Assembly (NCBI GenBank): GCA_963576735.1
Contig: OY755178.1
Coordinates: 7,812,001 to 7,876,000 of the forward strand
Length of the DNA stretch: 64,000 bases
Source: Bedellia somnulentella
Taxonomy: Eukaryota > Arthropoda > Insecta > Lepidoptera > Bedelliidae
Direction of reading: 5' to 3'
The position numbers and the translations under genes are program-made. Under the pieces are notes generated by a model. That model saw nothing but the letters and a program-made list of their open reading frames with translations, was not told the origin of the DNA and made no database searches. Below, piece by piece: positions 10,518 to 22,000 of this stretch. The first letter of the stretch is position 1. Every line of letters starts with the position of its first letter.

Positions 10518-10657
10518 AGAATTCTACGGAATTAAAAATCAGAGTATAGTAGTCAGAAAGGTTATAGGTAGCATACGATTACGATGTCTCTCTCTTTCTT
10601 TCTTTCTATTACTGTACCTGAGTACTATACTCTGATTTTTAATTCCATAGAATTCTG
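10518..10657. repeat. Short inverted-repeat element
   Basis: AGAATTCTACGGAATTAAAA with the following CAGAGTATAGTA at 10518-10552 recurs as its reverse complement at 10622-10657 (one or two mismatches), around a loop holding a TTTC microsatellite. It looks like a small fold-back MITE. Confidence 0.7.
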
Positions 10658-10857
10658 ACAGCTGTTTTTTTTACATGTCAGAGGTTAACCTTCTTGGTCT
10701 GACACCCCTTCAGTTGGAAATAGTCCATTAAAAGAAGTGCGGATGAAATTATCGTTTTCGGATTAGAAAGTAGACCTACTAATTTAAAGAACATTCAAAA
10801 TTTCGGTAACGATAAAATACTTTTTTGTAGTAATAAACCGTGATAACTAAGCAACCT

Positions 10858-11200
10858 CGATAGCTCAGTGCGTAGAACACCGCTTGACGTGCATACAATG
10901 AGGGTTCAAAACCAGGGTCGAAGCCTACATCAATGTGTCTTTTCCGCACACATAAAGATCATATGTTTGGTTAATTTACCATGGTTGTTAACAGTGAGGA
11001 GAAAAAATCGTGAGAAAACCCACATGGCTAGTCTTACTTAGTCATGTGACTGTGTATTCGTACCAAACGGCGATAGGCCACGTGAGTACTCTGAACACCA
11101 AGTTACAAAGTCAAGTGATGTTCCGAAATATACTTTACCATCTAGTACCTCTGTCAAACCATTCGGGGATATACGACCTGAACGTATGAGTTGAGTTGAA
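10858..11200 (+). repeat. tRNA-derived SINE, copy 1
   Basis: Head with a pol III A box (TAGCTCAGTGCGTAG) and B box (GGTTCAAAACC), then conserved body blocks AATGTGTCTTTTC, CATATGTTTGGTTAATTTA, CTTAGTCATGTGACTGTGTA, CGGCGATAGGCC and ATTCGGGGATATACG. Copies 2-4 are at 23055-23222, 30222-30645 and 36238-36478 (minus). Confidence 0.8.
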
Positions 11201-11240
11201 AAAAGTATTAAAAGGCCACTGTGAAATAAAACCATCAGGT

Positions 11241-12917
11241 GAAAATAATAATATATTTATTAAAATTCAAAAACATTTCATATCTTTGGCTTGGTGTTAT
11301 CGGCGGTTTATTTGTAGTTAATTACAATTCCAGATACATAATTAATATCTAGCAGCTAATTGAGATCTCTAGAAATCTAGTCAGTTCAAAATGGTTCCAA
11401 CAATATTTAAATTATATATAAAAATAACGGCGTAACGATTCATTAGACCATAGAGGATTTAACTAAATAGAGCAGAAACTAAATGTAATTTAGCACAAAA
11501 ATTGCAAAAAATATCCGCAAAAAACTAATTTTCAAAATAAGTTCTCCCTTCACCCTGATTGGTTGATTCAATGTTCTTAATTTTGTTGTTAATACATTTG
11601 CTTCGCCTAAGTCAGTTGAAATGCACTGAATTATTTATATAAATGGACGTCTTCCTTTCTTCTCTATTTAGTTAAGTTCTCTGTGGATTAGACACAATTA
11701 TTCATATAGTTATAACAGAGTTGCAGAGTATAAATAAAAAATATCACAAAACTGAGACCACTGAGCCTCGCTATCTTAGATTAACAAAATAAAATACTAA
11801 TTAAACATCTATACCATACATTATGGTTAGTCTAGCCGTCCTATGTTTATCTATATAACATGTAACAATTAATGACATAACTAACATTTAAGTACATTTA
11901 CTGAAAACATTAAGTAGGTACTTAAAGTACTGATGCGGCAGGTCAAATCGTAAAATTACGTTTACATTACGTACAAACGTTTGTGCATCACGTAAAGGTA
12001 TATTTGTATATCATATATACTGTATATCAAGTTTGTGTATAATGCAAAAATCCGTAAAAAGTAATAAGTTATACGAGAAGACAAGTAAAATGTCGCTACT
12101 GCGCTGTGTTTTGTGTAATTAAAAAAAAAATATTTTTCTCATAGTGTCTTAATTAGTCATTTCTTTTTATTCTTTTCGGGATGAAAACTGTCCTTGAGGG
12201 GAAGGGGGGCTCACTATGCGTTTGACGGCTTAAGCAATATAAGTTTCTTTTTTTTGATACCCAAACCATAACGAACACCTCATCTCGTGGAAAGGTTCCC
12301 ATTATATTAAAGTCCATCTTATCTTTTATTAATGTCTGTTAAAAAAAATACAGGCACAGTTTAAAGGTTTCTCTCTTACTAACAACTCTATGGTGGTCAC
12401 AGTTATGTTATGATTGGCAGTTGAATTAATATGACGATAGGCAATGTTGATCACACAAGAGATTCGATCATATATACTAGGCACGTACAATACGTAAGTA
12501 CTGACGTGCGTACGGAATGGTCAGTACGGCTCTGAACATTCTTTAAAAATTTCATTTGAAAATTAGATTATAAAGCTACGGTAAAACATACACAATATTG
12601 TCACAAAAGTCAATCAAAACAAAAGTTGATCTTTACAGTTGGGGAAATTCTGCCGGGCATATTAATGAAGTGCAAAAATGCAAAATGCCAAACTGTGTAC
12701 TAAGAGGATGTAAAGACAAACTGTAACTGATAAAACAGCAGATATCCACACATTTTGCCATTACCTTAAAATTAAAATAAGGAGATTCTATTCGCACATC
12801 AACAATCAATTTTCAATATGGCATCACTGTTCCCAATTACTGGCCTATGCATACATAAACATACATGCGTGAAGAACTTATTAGGAGTTTACTGCCTATG
12901 TGTTACTATAGACAAAT
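11241..12917 (-). other. Likely 3' UTR of DGKE plus downstream AT-rich DNA
   Basis: No exon or recognised repeat. A minus-strand AATAAA at 11261-11256 is a possible poly(A) signal about 1.7 kb past the DGKE stop; other AATAAA-like sites exist nearer, so the true end is uncertain. Confidence 0.3.
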
Positions 12918-13043
12918 CTAGTCCACAGTCCGTAGCGGGCGCAGCATGGTGCATTGGTTACTAGGCTCCACCAATATGGTGGCGGCGCTTTGCATCCACG
13001 GCTCGCCGTCCACTTGCATGGCGCACGAGCCGGTTAGCTCTAT
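12918..13043 (-). CDS. DGKE: DGKE exon 12 (terminal)
   Basis: Acceptor TTGTAG, phase 0, 41 codons and TAG at 12920-12918. Encodes MQVDGEPWMQ, the conserved DGK C-terminal block, then a divergent tail. Confidence 0.9.
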   Translation of the reverse strand: MELTGSCAMQVDGEPWMQSAATILVEPSNQCTMLRPLRTVD

Positions 13044-16000
13044 CTACAAGATAATTTAATTTGTCAGTTGTTATGTAGTATCGGGTGTAAATTGCACTAT
13101 GCCATTTCTCGCAGCAGGCATTGTAAGCGGCGAATTAGGGTTTTGGACTTAGGTGGTTGTTGGTGCTAGAGACACAACACTAAACATACTTGAAATATAT
13201 ATTTTTTAGAAAGTGGCTCAGGAATTTCTAATGCTGAGGCTCAAGTTACTTCGTTTGGGATTTATAGCTGTGAGTGAGAGTATGTAGCTAGTCATGTTAC
13301 GAGTATTTCAGAAATCCACCAATATCATTACTTCCATACTATGAGTGGGTATATTTGGTTACATACACATATACATAAACTATACTACGAGTATTTCCAA
13401 ACATTGAAACCCACCCACTCAACTACTATAAAAATGGTCAAGTTTTTTTGGATTCTGAACCACTGGATCATTTTTAAGATTTACAGCTAAGTACATAAAT
13501 ATGTAGGATACCTTGATTTTTGAAGTTTGTGCTAATCGGTACGGCTCAGCCAAGCCGCAACGAAGCCGCGCGATTTGGAATGATGAAGAAATCCCTACGA
13601 CCTGTAAGAAAGCAAGCAAATATATAACATCGGCGAAGACTAAAGTATCAAGACATCTTGCCGCCCCATGGTCTAGCACGCTCTTCTTGATTTAGTTTAC
13701 TACACATTGGTAGTCCTTCCAAGGATACTTTTCGATTCAATTATAAAAATAGTGCGTAACAAAAATGAGACTTATTTCATCATGATCAGAGAGATGATCT
13801 CTCACCCAATATACGTCAATTGGTGGACTGAAAAATATCTGCAATGATAGGATCACATGCATCCGGTTGACACCGTCACTAAATTATTGCTACAACTAGT
13901 AATATTTATTCTTTAGTAAGCAAACAACGCGACGGTTCAAAATATAATACGACTTGTTTACCTCTAATTTCCCATCAGACATGGATTGTTCTGCGAAGTT
14001 TTCCTCGTGACCCATTCCTATAAAGAGAAAAAAATATTAATCGCATTGTCCTTCTATTGTTGTGAGTAACTTAACAAAATTGGCGAATTATTTTAGAATC
14101 CACTTTTTCGAAAGAGCATATTTTTCGAAATAAATTTTGAATTATTTTATTTGTACGGGTTGAAGCTAGTTAATTGGATTACAATAATACTATTTTGATA
14201 CCCAATATTGTCCCGCTACAAACTGTAGGTATTTTCACACACCTAATTCTGATCTCTGTCAATAGCATAGCAACTAACCATCCATTCTAACTCCAAACAT
14301 TCACAATTTTTTTAATATCTAAGTTTAAGTCCAAGCATATTTACCCCACAGCTGCACCCCCGCGCCCCAGCACTTGATGTTGAGCAGCACGAGCGCCTGC
14401 AGCGGCGGCAGTGGCAGCGCGTCCCCGCCCCCCGCAGTCCACACCCGCAATCGTCTTTCTAATCCCTCGCACCCCGCGTCTGAGAGAGCGCGGTTTGCTC
14501 CCATTATGGCGTAGGCGATCTGTAATAGCGACGAATATAGTGAAGAATAGAAGAATGGTATGTAAGAGAAACCGGCTGCAGCGGTGGCAGTGGTAGTAAG
14601 TCTCCCCCCCACACCCGCAATCGCCTTTGTAGCCCCTGGCACCTCTCACATCCGTAGTTTTCGTTCTAGATCCTCGCACCCCGCGTCCGAGAGAGCGCGG
14701 TTCGCACCCATTATGGCATAGGCGATCTGTAATAGCGACCAATAAGTGGCAGTGAGTCCCCCCCCACACCCGCAATCGTCATTCCAACCCCTCGCACCCC
14801 GCGTCTGAGAGAGCGCGGTTCGCACCCATGATGCGTAGGCGATCTGTAATATTAACGAATATACTGAAGAATAGAAGAATGGTGTGTATGAGAAAGCACT
14901 ATCAGCGGCGGCAGTGGTAGTGAGACCCCCCACACCCGCAGTCGCCGTTCCAACCCCTCGCACCCCGCGACTGAGAGAGCGCGAATCGCTCCCATTATGG
15001 CGTAGGTGATCTGCATTATCGACGAATGTAATAGTAGAAAGCGCCTGCAGCGGCGGCAGTGATAGTGAGTCCCCCCACACCCGCAATCGTCGTTCCAACC
15101 CCTCGCACTCCGCGTCTGAAAGAGCGCGATTTGCTCCCATTATGGCATAGGCGATCTGTAATAGCGACCAATAAAAGATGACGTTGTGAGTAAGAGTAAG
15201 TAACTGCAGCGGCGGCAGTGGTAGTAAGTCCCCCCCACATCCGCAATCGTCGTTCCAACCCCTCACACTTCCGCGTCTGAGAGAGCGCGGCTCGCACCCA
15301 TTATGGCGTATGCGATCTGTAATATCGGTGAATATAGAGAAGAAAAGAATAAAGGTGAGTAAAAAAAAAGCGCTAGCAGCGGCGGTATTGGTAGTGAGTC
15401 CCCCCACACCCGCAGTCGCCGTTCTAGCCCCTCGCACCCCGCGTCTGGGAGAGCGCGGTTCGCACCCATTATGGCATAGGCGATCTGTAATAGCGACCAA
15501 TAAGATGACGCACCCATGATGCGTAGGCGATCTGTAATATCGACGAATATAGTAAAGAATAAAAGAATGGTGTGTAAGAGAATCCGCCTTCAGCGGGTGG
15601 CAGTTGTAGTGAGTCCCCCCCCACACCCGTAATCGTCGATCTAGCCCTTCGCACCCCGCGTCTGAGAGAGCGGGGTTGGCTACCATTATGGCGTACGTGA
15701 TCTGTAATACCGACCAATAAGATGACGTTGTGTGATAATTGCAGCGGCGGCAGCGGCAGCGCGTCTGCCCCCCGCGCCGAACACCCGCAGTCGCCGTTGT
15801 AGCCCCTCGCACCCCGCTTCCGAGAGAGCGCGGTTCGCACCCATTATTGCGTAGGCGATCTGTATTATCGACGAATGCGATAGTAGAATAGTTTGTAAGA
15901 GAAAGCGCCTGCTGCGGTGGCAATGGCAGCGTGTCCCCACACCCTCAATCGTCGCCCTAGCGCATCCGAGAGATCGCGTTTATTTGAGACCCATTATTGC

Positions 16001-19000
16001 GTAGGCGATCTGTAATAGCGCATTTACTTTAACATGTTTGTAGTACACAGTTGAATGCTGCTGCCTATTTAATGGTAAGGGAGTGTGCGATATTCTACAC
16101 CTCCACACATGGTAAAATACACTGGACCCAAGGCTCCTAGTTGCAGGTCGTGGCTAGCCGATGGATGAGGATAGCAGAGGACTGCACTCCAAAGATTCTA
16201 TATTAATTAAAAAGCAATAAAATAGTCTTAAACAGTCCGACAAGCGTATCGATACGGAACTGGTTCCAGGCGCGATGGAAGTCCAAGGCCACCAACGCGT
16301 CGACGCCGACACTGGCGTAAAGTCGTTTGCAATAGAATCCAACAATCATGTAAACAAATATGGCGGACTGACATTGACAGCGTATTGTTTATGCCCATAG
16401 TGATGTCATAGTGTTCTAATTTAATTTTAATTAAATTTATTTTTCTAATTATTTTAATTTTAAGTCATAGACTATGGCCCATAGTAGGATAGGTACTAAA
16501 ATAAAACTGACTAAATAGATTAAATATATAAGCCATAGACTATAAAATAAAACTGATTATATATAAAAAAAGTGTTTATTAAAACAAATTTAAATCTTCG
16601 TCTTCGTCATCATCACTATCAGAAGTGTCGCCGGTGGCCGTAATTATAAATGGAACCACTGTGTCATCGCTTGCCGTTTTTAAAATGCCGTCGAGCTTTT
16701 TCATTTCTTCCTCTTCCTTTAGGACGTGACTTACGCATTTCGTTCGTTTCGTTCAATAAAGTGTTTATTTCCGCCATTTTAAAAGATTTGTTATTTCTCC
16801 CAACACACGACTTAACCTGTGCCCAAATGAGCTCAATTGGGTTGAGTTCGCAGTAGTAGGGAGGAAGGCGAAGCACAGTTATTCCTTTCGATGCGGCGAG
16901 CTCGTCAACGTATTGTAACATATTTTTTTTAATTAAATTTTGTGAGTAACTGTGCTTTTATTTCACTAGTTTCAAAAGCTTTATTTTTGCTACGTAACCA
17001 TTCTTGTATAGCATCCTTCCTCCAGCTCATGTTGGGCACTCGTTCGAGTTGGCGAGAATGGTATGGAGATGGATTACAGATCCCGGCAGAATTTTGTCTA
17101 AAACCATCTTAAACCTGAAACAAAAAAGATAATTTTCTGTCATTTTATATTTAATAATATTAATTTTATATAGTCTTATCATAAATATACAAAAATACAC
17201 AAATGAAACCTTACCATTTCTCAAAATTATGAGCATCCATTTCCCCGTGATAATCGCCATCTGACTTTTTTGCTTCAAAAACCCAATCTGCGCCTTCTAA
17301 AAAACCATCTTCATTGCCTATATGTGTGATAATCAGCCTCTTTCCTTTCTGAGGATTTTTTAAGCCACTTGAAAGGCCTCCCAAGAATGCCTGTCTACTA
17401 CTCTTGATGTCATTATCCATCCACACATAATTTCAGGTGTGCCCTAAGTAAAAAAAAAAGTTTTAAATACAAAATTATGTCAATAAAAACATTGTTTATA
17501 TTTAAAATTAAGCAAACCTGTAACCTATCACAATTTAAAATAATGTGTGAAATAAGTATCTTATCTATCACCATTATCTCAAACAAATGTTTTTAAGCAA
17601 CCTGCGGAACACAAAAAAAAATTAAGCATTTAAATAAATAAAAAGCTCTCACCCTCATTAAGCCATGTTTCATCTAAATAATAAATCTTTTTATTTTGCT
17701 TTCTGTATTCATTGATTTTCAACAAATAATTCATCCTCCAAATTTGTAAGTCAGGTCTATCAAGCAAAATGCTTTTTCTTGATCACTTGCTGTATGTGAA
17801 GTTTAATTTCTTCAATATTCTATACATTGTACCGAATGTAAAATTTGGTAGGCTGTCATCTTCATTGACTGCTGTCAAAATTTTGGCAATGGTTGGCAAT
17901 TCCCCATCAAAGTAAAATTTATGAACCTTTCTTCTTATTGCAGATAAGATAAAATCATCTAACTTATCAATTATGGCTCGATTTGCAGGTATCTCCTAAA
18001 AAACAGACAGAGAATACTAAATGGCACAAATCATAACATAACAAATAAAGTAAAGCTCAAAAGAGTAAAAAAAAGGCTGGCTTAGTTAATATTATAAATA
18101 CCTTAGGCTGGGGTACTTCTTGATTTTGTGTGTAATGTTTCATTACGTCACGAACAATATATTCTGAGACGTCCATTATTTTTGAGGTGGTTTTATATAA
18201 TTCTATTTTTGATGGGTATGTAGGAGAGGTTTTCTCCAAGTGATTATAAATATTCACCAAATTTTTTTCTCCCTTTGCGATAACTGTTTTTTAACAGCCA
18301 ATTTTGGTTTTTTGACCGGCGGCGGCGGAGCAGTCCCCGACGAACCTGGCTGCGGCTCGCTCATTATAACCTTAAAAACAAATATAATTTTACACACATA
18401 CATTTCAGTAATTGTGATCTATTCAAATAATTAGTTACGAGGGCAATACAATATTTAAGTGCGTCTAATAGATTTCCGTTGTAGGTAATAGATCTAAATC
18501 ATTCTTACCTCCTGATTACTCCTTGAGAAAAAATACCAATCGTATGCTATATCAAAGTCCGTGATGCCGTGCAAAGGTCGTCGTTCCAAGAAAAATATGT
18601 CCAGCCAAATCGTAAAGCAAAACAAAAGTCCAAAATGAGAATGCAAAGTCGTAGAAATCGGAAACAGAAAACGGAAACAGAAAACACTAATGCACAGCGA
18701 ACCCACAGAACAGTGAATGACTGTGAATGACAATTCTAACAAAATGGCCACCTGTCAATTTTTAAAAACTAACCATTATTTTTATGGCTTTGGATACAAT
18801 CCGTTTTGGTTAATTATATTAAGCTCTTGAAAAAAAAATTGTATTGTATTCAAATTATATTAAATTAAAAATGAAAGATAATTTCAGATTACGAACAACA
18901 CTAACTTTTCAATGACTTATAGAGGTCGATGAGTAAAAAACTAAGATGACAGCTTGTCAAATACTTCGAAATTTTTACGTTGCAAATGTTTTAAAACTTA

Positions 19001-22000
19001 TAAATACAAGTTAAATCGTGTTGAAGATAATGTGAAAATAATGGTGCGTTCGTTGAAATTAGACTATGTTCATAATTGATCGTCAAATGTATGTGATTAC
19101 GGAGTAATCGTGACAATTTGGTTTGTTTACATGATTGTTGGATTCTATTGCAAACGACTTTAGTTGTACACCATACAAAACATATTTTAAAACCGCCAAA
19201 AATATACTCAAAAAAGAAATACTAAATTGATCTTACATAGTTAACAGTCCGGCTAGCGTATCGATACAGAAACTGGTTCCTGGCGCGATGGAAATCACAG
19301 GCTACCAATGGGTCAAGGCAATACTTGTGTAGTTGTACACCATACAAAATATTTTTTGAAACCGTCAAAAGTATCCTCAATAAAAGTAATACTAAAATGA
19401 TCTTACATAATTAACAGTCCGGCTAGCGTATCGGTATAGGAACTGGTTCCTGGCGCGATGGAAGTCTAAGGCTACTAATGCGTCGACGCCGACACTGGCA
19501 TAGTTGTACGCGAACATCGTGCGAGACTGGCTGCGGCCGAGGCGGCGGCGGATCGGGTTTATTGTTATCTTCCAGCTTTAACAAAGAAAAAACAATTATA
19601 TTAATTAGGCAATTAAGTGTATAAAAAATACGATTTTTAAGTACACATAGTTTATGCTTTTTTGTGTTGGAAGAGAGAGTGAGAATTTAAATTAATTAAA
19701 TATAAAGAAACAGTCTAAGGCATGTGGGGGTCTTCATGATATTCTCAACCACATTTCAGAGCCATGATTATTTTGTTAATACATTTTAAGTTATCGGAGA
19801 GTGGATTATGTCAACAAAATTTTCAAACAGCACGGTTTTCTTAAACGTAGATCGACGGTCTCTAACCGTTTAATTTTTAGTGATTTTGTCATAAATAAGT
19901 TGGATAATGGTGATCCAGTCGACGCAATATACACAGATTACAGCAAAGCCTTTGACCGAATTAACCACTGTTTACTTAACACAAGCTTCATTTTGCTGGC
20001 ATTAGAGGTAATCTTTTCAGATAGTTTACATCGTATGTTAGTAATAGGTCTCAGACAGTTGTACTTGATAGTTACACTTCTGCTTGGAGAAGTATCCCCC
20101 CTGGAGAACCACAGGGTTCTCTTTTAGGTCCCTTGCTATGTATTGTTTTTATCGGCGACATTGACTCTTGTTTTAAAAATTTCTTCCATTTACTTTTTGC
20201 AGACGACTTGACCACAATTGTGTGAGTAAAAAGTTAGACCTAAATGTGTCCAAGTGCTATTGTGTTACTTTTTCTAGAAAGAGACATTTGTTCGAAGCTG
20301 CTTACACAATCAAAGGTCAAAACTTAGCTAGGGCGGTCTCATCACGTGATCTAGGTGTAACGTATGATAGCAAATTACTATTCGGTCAGCATATAGACAA
20401 CATTGTTAGTAAATCGTCCAAATCTTTTGGTTTTATTATGCGAGCCTCTAAGCCTTTTAAATCAATGAAGACAGTAAAGCTGCTGTACTGTGCGTATGTT
20501 CGAAGTCATCTTGAATATGCCAGCCAGATTTGGAACCCTCAATACGAGGTTTCTAAAAATAGGCTGGAGAAGATACAGAGAAAGTTCACACGCTACATCG
20601 GATTTAAACTTAAGATTCCCTACACCGACTATCACCACTGATGTGAACGACTCCATCTCCTTCCCCTTAAACTCCGTAGGACAGTAGCCGACGTTATTTT
20701 CCTTTTTAAAATAATTAGAGGTTACATAGATTGTCTGGAGCTGTTACAGATTGTAAACATCAATGTCCCGACCAGACCATCCAGGAAATTTAAAACCCTC
20801 CACATACCTGCATGCAGCACTAAATAGGTACCGAGTTTTTTTTCCACACAAATAAGTAACACAATTAACAGTCTTTGCAACTCAAACGAGGTCGATATAT
20901 TTGGCAGTAGTTCTAAACGGTTAAATCGTAATTAAAAAATAAAATTAAAAATGATTTATTCACAAGAACAAGAGTAACAAATGTTGTTCATTTCATAAAC
21001 AGTTATTTGTCCCTCCACATTATAAAACTATATATACTTGTAACAATTTTTTTAGGCGAAGTGTTGATTTGTATAACCTAGAATTTTGTGAAATTGATCT
21101 GTTTTGTAACAGTTTAAACTCTTTGGTAACTAAATTAAGATATTCGTTTTTAACTTAATTTTATTTATTTCATTTATCTCTCTTGTTTGTTCATATGTTA
21201 TGTAAACGTTTATAAAAGTTTCATGTTATCTCTCTAAACCAATTTTCTACTTAGGTTAATTGTATTATTGCTCGATAAACCCTGATGTATAAAAATAAAA
21301 ACAATACTATATAAAACAATACTAATATATGTATATTTCATATCAATTAGAAAAAACAGGGTTGTAAACAAAGAAACGTCAATGACCTTTTAATATTTTA
21401 GTGTTGTTACCAATATAATCGACAGCGACGTAAACATCGAATACGTTACTAATGGTAAGCAGATTTGTGATCCAATTTAATAGTATACTTATAAAACAGA
21501 CTTTCTGATTATACTTCTTTAGTATTTGACGTTAAAAGAAATAATAAGAATATTGACGAGGTGAATAACACAGATTCAAACAATGTTTGCGTCCAATAAT
21601 CTTGTACTGACTACTGAATAGCAAAAAAACCAAATGCATTAGCTCACTAGCTGGCAGGCTAAGTAGTGCTGCATGTGCCTTCGGATGACACAGTTTTCTT
21701 AGGGATAACTCTAGGCTCCAAGCTCCAATGGGGACCCCACATTAGCTCACTAGCTGGCAGGCTAAGTAGTGCTGCATATGCCGTTAGGAAAATAAGACAT
21801 TTGACAGATGTACAAACAGGTCGATTAGTTTTTTACAGCTTTTCTCATAGCGTAATGTCTTACGGTATTTTACTCTGGGGCAGAACAGCTGACGGTAAAA
21901 GGTTCGCGAACATAGTGGATACCCACCATAAGAGATAGAAGGAAAATAAATTTTGTAATATAAAAGAAGATATCAGTATATTAAACAAAAACAAAAAAAG

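Larger units (their letters stand above)
16220..19162 (-). pseudogene. Pseudo-exon 8 copy 1 of DGKE, split by a transposon
   Basis: 16236-16317 repeats the 3' half of exon 8 (YASVGVDALVALDFHRA) with a 1-nt deletion after the NQF codons and a destroyed donor (GTAAGA reads TTAAGA). The other part of the unit continues at 19161 after the transposon at 16320-19160, which sits in a TA within the codons that read TAC AAC TAT GCC in the real exon. Confidence 0.8.

Noticed and set aside
14646..15923. Long open frames (up to 425 codons, several overlapping on both strands) in the GC-rich block
   Set aside because: They run through the tandem exon 9 copies in changing frames; length comes from GC-rich repeat units with few stops, not from a protein.
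19163..19334. A mutually exclusive alternative exon 8
   Set aside because: The copy has no acceptor and its frame is broken, so it is a pseudo-exon.
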